Assembly (NCBI GenBank): GCA_042091495.1
Contig: JBELHJ010000008.1
Span: forward strand, 1-64,000
Source: JBELHJ01 sp042091495
GTDB taxonomy: Bacteria > Bacteroidota > Bacteroidia > Flavobacteriales > Flavobacteriaceae
DNA: 64,000 bases
Direction: 5' to 3'
The position numbers and the translations under genes are program-made. Below are positions 53,219 to 63,096 of this stretch, piece by piece (positions within the stretch are counted from its first letter, which is position 1; each line of letters opens with the position of its first letter). The notes under the pieces are model-generated. The model did no database searches. It was not told the DNA's origin and saw only the letters and a program-made list of their open reading frames with translations.

Positions 53219-55165
53219 ATGAATTTAAGTATTTATTCAAAAATTATTTTTTTAAGTTTTGTTTATTTTGGATTTGCACAAAATTCCCAAGACCCTATTC
53301 TGTTTTCTGTTAATGAAACACCAATTAGTAAATCTGAATTTAAAAGAGTCTACAGTAAGAATTTGGATTTAGTAAAAGATGAGTCTCAAAAGGATATTGA
53401 TAATTATCTGGAGTTATATATCAACTATCAACTAAAACTTGCCGAAGCAAAAGCTTTAGGTTATGATAAAGATCCAAAATATTTAAGAGAGTTCAAAAGC
53501 TACAAAAACCAACTTCTTAAATCTTATATCAATGATAATGAAGTTACCGATAAATTAGTTTTAGAAGCTTATAATAGGATGCAATATGAAGTTAATGCTT
53601 CACATGTTTTAATTCGAATAGATGAAAATAGTTTAGATACTTTAGATGTTTATAATAAATTGATGACTATTAAATCAAGAATTATAAATGAAGGTTTTCA
53701 AAAGGTTAAAAACGAGTTACATGACGGCAAAACAGTTTTTGCAGAAGATTTAGGATATTTTTCTGTTTTTAGAATGGTATATCCTTTTGAAAGTGCTGCT
53801 TACAATACTCCAGTTGGAGAAACTTCAGATCCTTTTAGAACACGTTTTGGATATCATGTGGTATTTGTAAATGAAAAGAGGGCGTCAAGAGGTGAGGTTA
53901 AAGTAGCCCATATTATGGTTGCAAATACTCAAAAAGATTCAACAATTGTCCCCAAAGTTAGAATACAAGAGATATACAAAAAGATATTAGATGGTGATAA
54001 ATTCGACAATTTAGCCAAGCAATTTTCAGATGACAAAAGCACTGCTTCAAGGGGTGGTGAGCTTAAACCTTTTAAAACCGGACAATTAAGTGTGCCTGAG
54101 TTTGAAAATCAATCATTTAATTTGATTAATCCTGGAGATATCTCAGAACCTTTTTCAACTAGGATAGGTTGGCATATTGTTAAGTTAATAGAAAAAAAAC
54201 CTTTAGGTTCTATTGAAGACTTAAAAAAAGAAATCGAGGAAAAAATTAAGAAAGACAGTAGGTCCCAAGTAATTAATAAAACGATTACTTCAGATTTAAA
54301 ACAAAAATATGAAGTTACAGATAATGAGAAAGCTTTATCGTATTTTGATTCAGTTCTAGATTCAACATATTTTTCTAATACGTGGGAAACAAAACCTGAT
54401 TTTAACGCTCAAATGCCTTTTCTTTCAATTAAAGAAGTATCCTATGATGCGAAAGATTTTGCAGATTATTTAAAAACTAGAGCACGATATTATACAAATA
54501 AATCTATGGATTTTAAAGTCTTAATATCTAGAGAATATGAGTATTTTCTCAAAAACAAACTTTTTAAATATCGTGAGGATCATTTAGAAATGGAAAATAT
54601 TGAGTATGCTAATATTTTAAAAGAGTACCGAGAAGGCTTACTTTTGTTTGACCTCATGGAAAAAGAGATATGGAATAAAGCGGTTCAAGATTCCATAGGA
54701 GTTAAGACGTTTTTTGAAGATCATAAATCTTCTTATATGTGGGAAGACAGAGTTGAAGCTATAATTGTCACAGGAAATAACAAAAAAGATCTTAAAAAAG
54801 TAGCAAACTATTTAAAAAGTGGAATTTCAGATGACTTTATAAAAAAACAAATAAACACTGACAATAAACAAAATATAATAATCTCAAAAGGTGAGTTTAA
54901 TCTTTCAGATTCTTCATTACCATCAAATTTAATCTTGTCCGAGGGTGTTTCTGAGATATATAAACACAATGGTACTTATCACGTTTTGGATATCAAAAAG
55001 GTTTTAAATGCTACTGAAAAAACTTTTGATGAAGCTAAAGGATTGGCAACAGGTGATTATCAATCGTTTTTAGAAGAAAAATGGATTGAGCAACTGAAAG
55101 AAAAATATGATGTTCAGGTAAATAAAGAAATTTTAGATCAAGTTAAGGCAGAATTTAATCAATAA
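53219..55165 (+). CDS. Periplasmic peptidyl-prolyl isomerase with two parvulin-like domains
   Basis: The 648-residue protein has a signal peptide (MNLSIYSKIIFLSFVYFGFAQ). A SurA-like helical N-domain (SKSEFKRVYSKNLDL) is followed by a first parvulin domain with VNASHVLIRIDE and FRTRFGYHVVFVNE at about 125-230, and a second with VKVAHIMVANTQ, FSDDKSTASRGGELKPF and FSTRIGWHIVKLIE at about 230-330. The rest is helical, with a degenerate third unit near the end. It should help fold outer-membrane and secreted proteins. It is the first of three related genes in an operon. Start chosen by promoter position. Confidence 0.9.
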   Translation: MNLSIYSKIIFLSFVYFGFAQNSQDPILFSVNETPISKSEFKRVYSKNLDLVKDESQKDIDNYLELYINYQLKLAEAKALGYDKDPKYLREFKSYKNQLLKSYINDNEVTDKLVLEAYNRMQYEVNASHVLIRIDENSLDTLDVYNKLMTIKSRIINEGFQKVKNELHDGKTVFAEDLGYFSVFRMVYPFESAAYNTPVGETSDPFRTRFGYHVVFVNEKRASRGEVKVAHIMVANTQKDSTIVPKVRIQEIYKKILDGDKFDNLAKQFSDDKSTASRGGELKPFKTGQLSVPEFENQSFNLINPGDISEPFSTRIGWHIVKLIEKKPLGSIEDLKKEIEEKIKKDSRSQVINKTITSDLKQKYEVTDNEKALSYFDSVLDSTYFSNTWETKPDFNAQMPFLSIKEVSYDAKDFADYLKTRARYYTNKSMDFKVLISREYEYFLKNKLFKYREDHLEMENIEYANILKEYREGLLLFDLMEKEIWNKAVQDSIGVKTFFEDHKSSYMWEDRVEAIIVTGNNKKDLKKVANYLKSGISDDFIKKQINTDNKQNIIISKGEFNLSDSSLPSNLILSEGVSEIYKHNGTYHVLDIKKVLNATEKTFDEAKGLATGDYQSFLEEKWIEQLKEKYDVQVNKEILDQVKAEFNQ

Positions 55166-55169
55166 CATA

Positions 55170-56027
55170 TTGAATTTTATTTCAAAATTATCAGTTATAA
55201 TTCTAACAATTGTATTAGTTAGTTGTAACTACTTTATTACTAAAGAAGAGTCAGCTCCTGTTGCTAGAGTTAACGATAAATTTCTTTACGCTGACGAAAT
55301 TGAAGCATTACTCCCTCAAACAACATCAACTGAAGATAGTATAATACTTGTTAATAATTATATTAATAGATGGGCTACTCAGCTTTTACTTTATGATGGT
55401 GCGCAAAATAATTTATCTCTCAAACAGCAAAATGACTTTAATAAACTTGTGAGTGAGTATAAATATGATTTGTACACCAAAGCATATCTTAACGCTTTAG
55501 TAAAAAAAACGCTCGATACAATTGTAACTCAACAAGAAGCCCAGCAGGTTTATGAGTCTAACAGACTCATGTTCAAACTCAACGAGGATTTGGTCAAGTT
55601 TAGATACATTCAATTGCCTCTAGAAACAATCGAAATTGAATCTGTTGAGGATATGTTTTTGAGATATGAAGTTTCAGATCAAGAGGTTTTAGATTCCCTA
55701 AAAATTCATTTTAAATCCTATTTCTTGAATGATTCAACATGGGTAGCGGTTAAAAATATCAAACAGGCTTATGTATCAAAATTATTTAGTAATCAAAAGC
55801 AGTTGTTAAAAAAAACAAATTTTATAAAACAAAGTGATTCAATAGGTATATCTTTGATTCATGTTGAAAACATGTTGTTATCTGGTGATTATGCACCATT
55901 AGAATATGTAAAATCTACAGTTGATAAAATAGTTATAAATAAAAGAAAATTAACGCTTATTAAGCAGTTAGAAAATGACATTACGAAAGATGCTATTAAA
56001 AACAATCAATTTGAAATATATAAATAA
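55170..56027 (+). CDS. SurA-related lipoprotein without a parvulin domain, TTG start
   Basis: The 285-residue protein starts at TTG, 5 bases after the stop of the previous gene; no ATG fits. It has a lipoprotein signal with the cysteine at about residue 19 (LTIVLVSCNYF). The mature part resembles a SurA/PpiC N-terminal helical domain (ARVNDKFLYADEIEALLPQ, NNYINRWATQLLLYDGAQNN) and then a helical tail, with no HVL or GYH parvulin motifs. So it is probably a chaperone without isomerase activity. Its end overlaps the next gene by 38 bases or more. Confidence 0.75.
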   Translation: MNFISKLSVIILTIVLVSCNYFITKEESAPVARVNDKFLYADEIEALLPQTTSTEDSIILVNNYINRWATQLLLYDGAQNNLSLKQQNDFNKLVSEYKYDLYTKAYLNALVKKTLDTIVTQQEAQQVYESNRLMFKLNEDLVKFRYIQLPLETIEIESVEDMFLRYEVSDQEVLDSLKIHFKSYFLNDSTWVAVKNIKQAYVSKLFSNQKQLLKKTNFIKQSDSIGISLIHVENMLLSGDYAPLEYVKSTVDKIVINKRKLTLIKQLENDITKDAIKNNQFEIYK

Positions 56028-57441
56028 TAATACTAGGATATTAATAACTCTCATTTTTAGTCTATTCATTTTAAAACCAATATTTTCTCAGGAAATAATT
56101 GATGAAAATAAAAGTCTAGCTAAATCAAGCGTAACAACTAATGATAATGACAATTCTAAAATTAAGATAGACGGTGTAACTGCTGTTATTGGAGATTACG
56201 TTGTCTTAGATTCAGATATTGATAAAGAATACATACAACTAAAGGCTAGAGGGGCTTCTACCGATGAAATTACTCGCTGTCAACTATTCGGTAAACTTTT
56301 AGAAGATAAATTATACGCACATCATGCTATCCAAGATAGTATTACAGTGAATGAATTAGAAATAAGATCTAATATAGATCAACAGATAGATGCATTTTTA
56401 GCTCAGATTGGTTCAATGGAAAAACTTCTTGAATATTACAAAATGGATAGTGAGCAAAGTTTACGCGATGAAATGTTTAAAATTAACAAGAGTGGTAAAC
56501 TGGCAATGGAAATGCAAAGAAAAATTATTGAGGAAATTGAAGTGACACCAGAAGAGGTAAGGTTGTTTTATAATAGACAATTAAAAGATGACCCACCTGT
56601 TTTTGGAACAGAATTAAAAGTTGCTCAAATAGTAGTTGTACCTCAGATTCCTGATGCGGAAAATGAGAAAGTGATAAAGAGACTTAAAGAATTTAAAGCA
56701 GATGTAATTGAAAATGGGGCCAGCTTTACTGCAAAAGCTACATTTTATTCAGATGATACAGCCTCCAGAAAAACAGGTGGGAAGTATACGCTAAACAAGA
56801 AGAGACCTCAGATGGTTAAAGAATTCAGAGAAGTTGCTTTTTCACTACAAGAAGGCGAAATATCAGAGCCTTTTAAAACAGATTTTGGTTATCATATTAT
56901 CCTACTAGATAAGATAAGAGGTCAAGAATATGATGTGAGACATATATTATTAAGACCCAAGATCACTCAAGAAGCAATAAATGAGGCTAAAGAAAAAATA
57001 GACAAAATTAGAACGCATATAGTTAATGAAGAAATGACTTTTTCTGAAGCAGCAAGAGAGTTTAGTGACGAAAAAGAGACCAAGTTTAGTGGAGGCCAGA
57101 TGATTAATCCTTTAACTCAAGATTATAATTTTGAATTAACTAAGATGGACCCTGATTTATATGCTCAAATTCAGGATTTAAAAGATCATGAGATTAGTCT
57201 TGTTTTAAAAGATGGTGACCGTGTTAATCCTGTGAAATTTAAACTGATCACAGTTACTGATCGGATTGATGAGCATAAAGCAGATTTTGCCAGAGATTAT
57301 TTAAAGATCAAGGAACTTGCAGAACAGGATAAACAATTTAAAGCTATAGAAAAATGGCAAAATGAAAAAATCTCAGACACCTATATCAAAATTAATGGAG
57401 ACTATAGATCATGTGATTTTAATGCAAATTGGATAAAATAA
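55990..57441 (+). CDS. SurA-type periplasmic chaperone / peptidyl-prolyl isomerase
   Basis: The 483-residue protein has a signal peptide after a basic start (MLLKTINLKYINNNTRILIT, then LIFSLFILKPIFSQ). An ATG 15 bases upstream is also possible. The SurA N-domain is IDGVTAVIGDYVVLDSDIDKEY-like, followed by two parvulin domains: the first with LKVAQIVVVPQ and FKTDFGYHIILLDK, the second with DVRHILLRPKIT and FSDEKETKFSGGQM. This is the closest of the three to E. coli SurA, which guides outer-membrane proteins to the Bam complex. It overlaps the previous gene and lies 6 bases before the MoxR gene. Confidence 0.92.
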   Translation: MLLKTINLKYINNNTRILITLIFSLFILKPIFSQEIIDENKSLAKSSVTTNDNDNSKIKIDGVTAVIGDYVVLDSDIDKEYIQLKARGASTDEITRCQLFGKLLEDKLYAHHAIQDSITVNELEIRSNIDQQIDAFLAQIGSMEKLLEYYKMDSEQSLRDEMFKINKSGKLAMEMQRKIIEEIEVTPEEVRLFYNRQLKDDPPVFGTELKVAQIVVVPQIPDAENEKVIKRLKEFKADVIENGASFTAKATFYSDDTASRKTGGKYTLNKKRPQMVKEFREVAFSLQEGEISEPFKTDFGYHIILLDKIRGQEYDVRHILLRPKITQEAINEAKEKIDKIRTHIVNEEMTFSEAAREFSDEKETKFSGGQMINPLTQDYNFELTKMDPDLYAQIQDLKDHEISLVLKDGDRVNPVKFKLITVTDRIDEHKADFARDYLKIKELAEQDKQFKAIEKWQNEKISDTYIKINGDYRSCDFNANWIK

Positions 57442-57447
57442 CTTTTT

Positions 57448-58401
57448 ATGTCTGATGTAACTAACCTTAACCTATTTTCTGAAAAATATAAATCTTTAAA
57501 GGCTGAAATTAATAAAGTAATTGTTGGACAGGATGATATTATTGATCAAATATTAATTTCTGTTTTTTCTGGAGGGCACTCGCTTTTAATTGGTGTTCCT
57601 GGTTTGGCTAAAACATTAATGATTAACACAATAGCTAAGGTTTTAGGACTAGATTTTAAGCGAATTCAATTTACACCAGATTTAATGCCTAGTGATATAA
57701 TTGGCAGTGAGATTTTAGACGAAAACCGTCAATTTAAGTTTATCAAAGGGCCAGTATTTTCAAATGTTATTTTGGCTGACGAAATAAACCGTACTCCTCC
57801 TAAAACACAATCTGCTCTTCTCGAGGCCATGCAGGAGCATGCTGTGACTGTTGCCGGTAAACGCTATAAAATGAATGAGCCTTATTTTGTTTTAGCAACA
57901 CAAAATCCAATTGAACAAGAGGGGACATATCCCTTACCTGAAGCACAGTTGGATCGTTTTATGTTTGCTGTTTATTTAAACTATCCATCTTTTGAAGAAG
58001 AAATAGAGGTAGTTAAATTAACTACTGGTGAAAAGAAAGACATATTAGAACCAGTTCTTGATTCTTCTCAAATAAAATTATTCATTGAAGTTATCAGAAA
58101 AATGCCAATAGCTGACAATGTAGTTAAGTATGCTGTTAATCTAGTTTCAAAAACCAGACCTAATTCAGATAGAGCAACAGAATTTATCAGCGAATATGTA
58201 AGTTGGGGAGCTGGTCCAAGGGCATCTCAAAATTTGGTTCTAGCTTCTAAAACTCATGCTGCTATTAACGGTAAATATTCACCAGATATAGAAGATGTCA
58301 AGGCTGTAGCAGTTAGTGTTTTAAGGCATAGAGTTATCAAAAATTACAAGGCTGAGGCGGAAAATATAACCGATATTGAGATTATTAATTCTATTTTATA
58401 A
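57448..58401 (+). CDS. MoxR-family AAA+ ATPase
   Basis: The 317-residue protein has the AAA_3 core: Walker A GVPGLAKT at about residue 50, Walker B LADEINRTPPKTQSALLEAM at about 115, sensor LATQNPIEQEGTYPLPEAQLDRF, and a C-terminal lid. MoxR proteins act as chaperones that help insert metals or assemble complexes, usually with a DUF58 partner; none is seen here. Co-transcription with three periplasmic chaperone genes is suggested by the 6-base spacing. No terminator is evident after it. Confidence 0.93.
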   Translation: MSDVTNLNLFSEKYKSLKAEINKVIVGQDDIIDQILISVFSGGHSLLIGVPGLAKTLMINTIAKVLGLDFKRIQFTPDLMPSDIIGSEILDENRQFKFIKGPVFSNVILADEINRTPPKTQSALLEAMQEHAVTVAGKRYKMNEPYFVLATQNPIEQEGTYPLPEAQLDRFMFAVYLNYPSFEEEIEVVKLTTGEKKDILEPVLDSSQIKLFIEVIRKMPIADNVVKYAVNLVSKTRPNSDRATEFISEYVSWGAGPRASQNLVLASKTHAAINGKYSPDIEDVKAVAVSVLRHRVIKNYKAEAENITDIEIINSIL

Positions 58402-58531
58402 GTGCCTTAGTTTCCTCACAAAATTTGCTAAAAAAAATCATCCAAATTCATTATTTATCTTACTTTTGAAATTGCCTATTTTAACTTAGATTACTTTTAG
58501 TTTTGGTTATCAATTGTTTATTTTTTATACA

Positions 58532-58565
58532 TTGATTTACTGTAATTATTGTTTTAATAAATTTG
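58532..58565 (+). promoter_or_regulatory. Candidate promoter of acnB
   Basis: TTG at 58532-58534, a 23-base spacer and TAAATTTG at 58558-58565. A second -7-like TAATTTTG is at 58576-58583 and a third, TAAATTTG, at 58611-58618, so the real start site is unclear. The 279-base region between the MoxR gene and acnB holds nothing else that I can recognise. Confidence 0.5.
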
Positions 58566-58680
58566 CCTTTTTTTGTAATTTTGCAAGGCTAATTTTCAGG
58601 CATTTAATATTAAATTTGACATCGTTTGATAGATAAAACATTTGTTTTGTCTAAATAACAATTTTTCAAAAATATTTTTT

Positions 58681-61458
58681 ATGAATATATATTCAGATTA
58701 TCTAAAAGAGATTGAAGAAAGAAAAGCTTTGGGATTACATCCTAAACCTATAGACGACAGTAAGCTTTTATCGGAAATTATTGATCAGATTAAAGATATA
58801 GAAAATCAAAACCGAAAAGATTCTCTTAATTTTTTTATTTACAATGTTTTACCAGGTACAACTAGTGCTGCGGGAGTTAAAGCAGAATTTTTAAAAGAAA
58901 TTATTACTGGTAAAGTTGTTGTTTCTGAAATATCTATAGACTTTGCATTTGAACAACTGTCTCATATGAAAGGCGGTCCTTCAATTAAAGTACTACTTGA
59001 CTTAGCTCTAGGTGATGATAATATAATAGCTAAAGCCGCATCACAAGTATTGAAGACTCAAGTGTTTCTTTACGAGGCTGATACAGAGCGTTTAAAAAAT
59101 GCTTATAGTAACGGAAATGAAAATGCTAAGCAACTAATTGAAAGTTATGCTAAAGCAGAATTTTTTACGAAACTACCTGAGGTTGATGAAGAGATAGAAG
59201 TAGTTACTTTTATTGCTGGTATTGGTGATATATCAACAGATTTGTTGTCACCAGGTAGTGACGCACATTCAAGATCTGATAGAGAACTTCATGGTCAAAG
59301 TATTTTTGAGCACAACAGAGATATGCAACAAGCACTTCTAGATCTAAAAGCTCAGCATCCAGATAAACGTGTAATGTTAATAGCTGAAAAAGGTACTATG
59401 GGTGTCGGTTCATCCAGAATGTCTGGAGTTAATAATGTTGCTTTATGGACAGGTATTAAAGCTAGCCCTTACGTGCCTTTTATAAATATAGCGCCAGTCA
59501 TTGCTGGAACTAATGGTGTTTCTCCTATTTTTCTTACAACTGTCGGTGTTACCGGAGGTATTGGGATAGATTTAAAAAACTGGGTTAAACAAAAAGACGA
59601 TCAAGGTAATACAGTTCTAGACTCTGATGGTGAACCAGTTTTACAACAAGAATACTCAGTTGAAACAGGAACTGTATTAACAATTAATACAAAGGATAAG
59701 AAGCTTTACAGTGGAAAAACTGTTCTAAAAGATATTTCAGCTGCTTTAACGCCTCAAAAAATGGAGTTTATAAAAGCTGGCGGTTCCTATGCTGTTGTTT
59801 TTGGTAAAAAATTACAAACTTTTGCAGCTAAAGTGTTAGGAATTGATGTACCACAGGTTTATGCCGCCTCTAAAGAAATATCTCACGAAGGCCAGGGTCT
59901 TACTGCTGTTGAGAAAATTTTCAATAAAAATGCTGTTGGAACTACACCTGGTAAAACCCTTCATGCTGGTTCCGATGTTAGGGTAGAAGTTAATATTGTT
60001 GGTTCACAAGATACTACTGGTTTAATGACATCTCAAGAATTAGAAATGATGGCGGCTACAGTTATCTCTCCAATTGTTGATGGAGCCTATCAGTCTGGTT
60101 GTCATACGGCTTCTGTTTGGGATGATAAATCAAAAGCAAACATCCCAAAGTTGATGAAGTTTATGAACGATTTTGGTTTGATTACTGCTCGTGATCCTGA
60201 AGGTAATTATCACGCTATGACAGACGTTATTCATAAAGTATTAAATGATATCACTATTGATGATTGGGCAATTATTATTGGTGGTGATTCGCATACAAGA
60301 ATGTCTAAAGGTGTTGCTTTCGGAGCAGATTCAGGAACGGTAGCTTTAGCATTGGCCACTGGTGAGGCAACCATGCCAATTCCTCAATCGGTTAAAGTGA
60401 CCTTTGAAGGGGATATGAGGAATTTTATGGATTTTAGAGATGTCGTCCATGCGACTCAACAACAAATGCTTCAACAATTTGGTGGTGAAAATGTTTTCCA
60501 GGGTAGAATTATAGAAGTACATATTGGTACTTTAACTGCTGACCAAGCTTTTACATTTACTGATTGGACCGCTGAAATGAAAGCTAAAGCTTCTATTTGT
60601 ATTTCAGAAGATGAGACTTTAATTGAGTCATTAGAAATAGCGAGAGATCGTATACAAATAATGATTGATAAAGGTATGGATAATACTAAAAAAGTACTGC
60701 AAGGCCTTGTTGATCGAGCTAATCAAAGAATTACAGAGGTTAAGACTGGTCTTAAACCCGCATTACGTCCTGACGCAGATGCTAAATATTATGCAGAAGT
60801 TGTTATTGATCTAGATGAGATTGCTGAGCCAATGATAGCAGATCCAGATGTATACAATGAAGATGTTTCGAAGCGATATACGCACGATACTATCAGACCA
60901 TTATCTTATTATGGAGGCAAAAAGAAAATTGACTTAGGTTTTGTTGGGTCATGTATGGTTCATAAAGGCGATATGAAAATCTTAGCACAGATGTTAAAGA
61001 ATATTGAATCTCAGCATGGTAAAGTAGAATTCAAAGCGCCTTTAGTTGTTGCTCCTCCTACATATAATATTGTTGATGAATTGAAAAAGGAGGGTGATTG
61101 GGAAGTATTAAGAAAATATTCAGGTTTTGAATTTGATGATAGCGCACCAAAGGGTCTTGCCAGAACTAAATATGAAAATTTACTTTATTTAGAACGCCCT
61201 GGATGTAATTTATGTATGGGTAATCAGGAAAAAGCAGAACCCGGAGATACTGTAATGGCAACTTCAACACGCTTATTCCAAGGTCGAGTTGTAAAGGATT
61301 CTGGTGTGAAAAAAGGGGAGTCTCTATTGTCTTCAACACCAGTAGTAGTATTATCAACCGTTTTAGGAAGAACTCCCACTATGGAAGAATATGAAGCTGC
61401 TGTTGACGGTATAGTGCTCACTAAATTTAAACCGTCACAAAAACAACTAGTGATGTAA
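58681..61458 (+). CDS. acnB: Aconitate hydratase B / 2-methylisocitrate dehydratase
   Basis: AcnB isomerises citrate to isocitrate in the TCA cycle and can act on 2-methylisocitrate. The 925-residue protein begins at the ATG at 58681 and has the AcnB order: an N-terminal HEAT-like helical domain (to about 160), the swivel-type domain, then the cluster-binding core. Cluster cysteines are seen in SGCHTASVWDD, GSCMVHKGD and CNLCMGNQEKAEPGD. The other aconitase motifs include GGDSHTRMSKGVAFGADSG. It is about 60 residues longer than E. coli AcnB. A terminator follows. Confidence 0.95.
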   Translation: MNIYSDYLKEIEERKALGLHPKPIDDSKLLSEIIDQIKDIENQNRKDSLNFFIYNVLPGTTSAAGVKAEFLKEIITGKVVVSEISIDFAFEQLSHMKGGPSIKVLLDLALGDDNIIAKAASQVLKTQVFLYEADTERLKNAYSNGNENAKQLIESYAKAEFFTKLPEVDEEIEVVTFIAGIGDISTDLLSPGSDAHSRSDRELHGQSIFEHNRDMQQALLDLKAQHPDKRVMLIAEKGTMGVGSSRMSGVNNVALWTGIKASPYVPFINIAPVIAGTNGVSPIFLTTVGVTGGIGIDLKNWVKQKDDQGNTVLDSDGEPVLQQEYSVETGTVLTINTKDKKLYSGKTVLKDISAALTPQKMEFIKAGGSYAVVFGKKLQTFAAKVLGIDVPQVYAASKEISHEGQGLTAVEKIFNKNAVGTTPGKTLHAGSDVRVEVNIVGSQDTTGLMTSQELEMMAATVISPIVDGAYQSGCHTASVWDDKSKANIPKLMKFMNDFGLITARDPEGNYHAMTDVIHKVLNDITIDDWAIIIGGDSHTRMSKGVAFGADSGTVALALATGEATMPIPQSVKVTFEGDMRNFMDFRDVVHATQQQMLQQFGGENVFQGRIIEVHIGTLTADQAFTFTDWTAEMKAKASICISEDETLIESLEIARDRIQIMIDKGMDNTKKVLQGLVDRANQRITEVKTGLKPALRPDADAKYYAEVVIDLDEIAEPMIADPDVYNEDVSKRYTHDTIRPLSYYGGKKKIDLGFVGSCMVHKGDMKILAQMLKNIESQHGKVEFKAPLVVAPPTYNIVDELKKEGDWEVLRKYSGFEFDDSAPKGLARTKYENLLYLERPGCNLCMGNQEKAEPGDTVMATSTRLFQGRVVKDSGVKKGESLLSSTPVVVLSTVLGRTPTMEEYEAAVDGIVLTKFKPSQKQLVM

Positions 61459-61477
61459 AAATCCTATCAAATAAAGA

Positions 61478-61507
61478 AAGGCCTGATTTTAGGCCTTTTT
61501 TTATTTT
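61478..61507 (+). terminator. Terminator of acnB
   Basis: AAGGCCT and AGGCCTT pair around GATTTT, with a run of T residues on the plus strand. The minus-strand side also has T residues, but less regular, so it may serve crtY weakly. Confidence 0.9.
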
Positions 61508-61513
61508 TAATTC

Positions 61514-62635
61514 TTATCTAAAAAGTGCTTTAATAAAAGCAAATGAAGTTAGCGACCAAATAATTTTAAAGTCTTCTAAAATTGAAGTTTCTTCATCAAG
61601 AAACTTGAAGGTTAACTTAATGTCATTTTTTCTGTAAAACTTTGAAAAAATTTTTTCCCCAAGCATGTTGTCATAATATAAAACATTCAGAAATATTTTA
61701 TCATACAATTGAAATTTTCTAGAGAATAAATTACTATTGATTGGTTTTGAATTCTTGATATTTTTTAAAATAATTCGAATTTTTTTTTCAGTATTTTTAA
61801 ATCCATAACCACTAGAGGATTTAATCCAGCCACCAGCAGTACCAATTTTGGTAAGACTATTAGAGTTACTATTATAAAAAGGATACGAAGTCATGGGAAT
61901 ATTTCCTTTTTCTTTATTTAGTATTGTATAGTCATTGATTTTTAAAACTGTTTTAATATATCGTTCTAAATATTTATCATACGTTTGATCTTCAACCACA
62001 TGAGGTGTAAAAAAAGTAAACTCTACAAGTGCTAAATTTTCTGTAAATGGCAACACATAAGTGAAAGAAGTATCATCTTTATATTTGATGGAATAATCCA
62101 TTATTGTAAAGACTTTATTATTAAAAACAGGAGCATTTGTTTTAATAAAATACCCCTTAAAATGTTGTTGAATGAGTACTTTTTTTGAATTCAAATAAAA
62201 AGTGTTTTCAATTCTACTATCAAAAATATGTCCGGCAGATATGGAATCGTTTTTTGTATTGACAATGTGTTTATCAATATTGATTACAGAGTCATATTTA
62301 ATATTAACTGATTTACTATTATTGATTTTAGAAATAACAAAATCTTCAAAATCATTTGATCTTAACATTTTATAGGAATAATTATCTAAATCTAAAATTG
62401 TGTTTTCTTTATTACCAATAAATTGAGTTTGATTCCATTGTTTATAGATAATATTATCCCAAATCCCAGATCCCTTTTCCCAGAAACACCAAGTTTTTTC
62501 TGTTGGATTTTTTTGATGGAGTTCAATAATGAGAATTGATTTTGACTTAAAATGCGAATCATCTAAAAATGCATTTGCTAATTGAAGCCCTGCCATTCCA
62601 GCTCCAATTATAATAAAGTCATGGTCATAAGTCAT
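61514..62635 (-). CDS. crtY: Lycopene beta-cyclase
   Basis: The 373-residue CrtY-type flavoprotein should cyclise both ends of lycopene to give beta-carotene. It has the N-terminal dinucleotide motif IIGAGMAGLQLANAF at about residues 9-23, then KTWCFWEKG, the family FYLNSKKVLIQQHFKGYFI and YVLPFTENLALVEFTFF, and GTAGGWIKSSSGYGF, all typical of CrtY. It is the last gene of the carotenoid operon, 11 bases after crtZ. Confidence 0.93.
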   Translation of the reverse strand: MTYDHDFIIIGAGMAGLQLANAFLDDSHFKSKSILIIELHQKNPTEKTWCFWEKGSGIWDNIIYKQWNQTQFIGNKENTILDLDNYSYKMLRSNDFEDFVISKINNSKSVNIKYDSVINIDKHIVNTKNDSISAGHIFDSRIENTFYLNSKKVLIQQHFKGYFIKTNAPVFNNKVFTIMDYSIKYKDDTSFTYVLPFTENLALVEFTFFTPHVVEDQTYDKYLERYIKTVLKINDYTILNKEKGNIPMTSYPFYNSNSNSLTKIGTAGGWIKSSSGYGFKNTEKKIRIILKNIKNSKPINSNLFSRKFQLYDKIFLNVLYYDNMLGEKIFSKFYRKNDIKLTFKFLDEETSILEDFKIIWSLTSFAFIKALFR

Positions 62636-62646
62636 TTAAAAGTATT

Positions 62647-63096
62647 CTACTTTTTAAAAAATTTCAGAGGGACAAATAGCATACCAAAACATTCACCGTC
62701 TTCTTTGCCAGTATGTTTATGATGAATTTTATGAGCTCTTCTAATTCCTTTAGCATACCAATTGTTAGCTTTTCTAAACATTTTAAAACGTTGATGAATA
62801 AAAATATCATGAACTATAAAATAAGTAGCTCCATAAGCCATGATTCCTAGACCAATGGCTAAAGTGAACCAAATATTGTGATAGCTCCACAAATAAAAAC
62901 ATAATATACTTACAATAGCATAGAAAATAAAAAACGCATCATTACGCTCAAACCAACTTTTATGATCTTTTACATGATGATCTTTGTGAAGTGACCAAAG
63001 AAAGCCATGCATGATATATTTGTGTGTAAACCATGCCATGAATTCCATAAAAAAGAATGTTGCTAAAAAAATAAGTAGAGAATATATAATGGTCAT
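62647..63096 (-). CDS. crtZ: Beta-carotene hydroxylase
   Basis: The 149-residue di-iron membrane enzyme should hydroxylate beta-carotene to zeaxanthin. The histidine clusters are complete: HKYIMHG, HKDHHVKDH, HDIFIHQRF and HKIHHKH. Four membrane helices are expected. It overlaps crtB by 4 bases (ATGA), so translation is coupled. A ketolase is excluded by the short length and the CrtZ-specific histidine pattern. Confidence 0.95.
   Translation of the reverse strand: MTIIYSLLIFLATFFFMEFMAWFTHKYIMHGFLWSLHKDHHVKDHKSWFERNDAFFIFYAIVSILCFYLWSYHNIWFTLAIGLGIMAYGATYFIVHDIFIHQRFKMFRKANNWYAKGIRRAHKIHHKHTGKEDGECFGMLFVPLKFFKK

Noticed and set aside
58402..58680. A small RNA or small gene in the 279-base region before acnB
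   Set aside because: Only promoter-like elements are seen; no open frame with a plausible start and no stable hairpin with a T-run.
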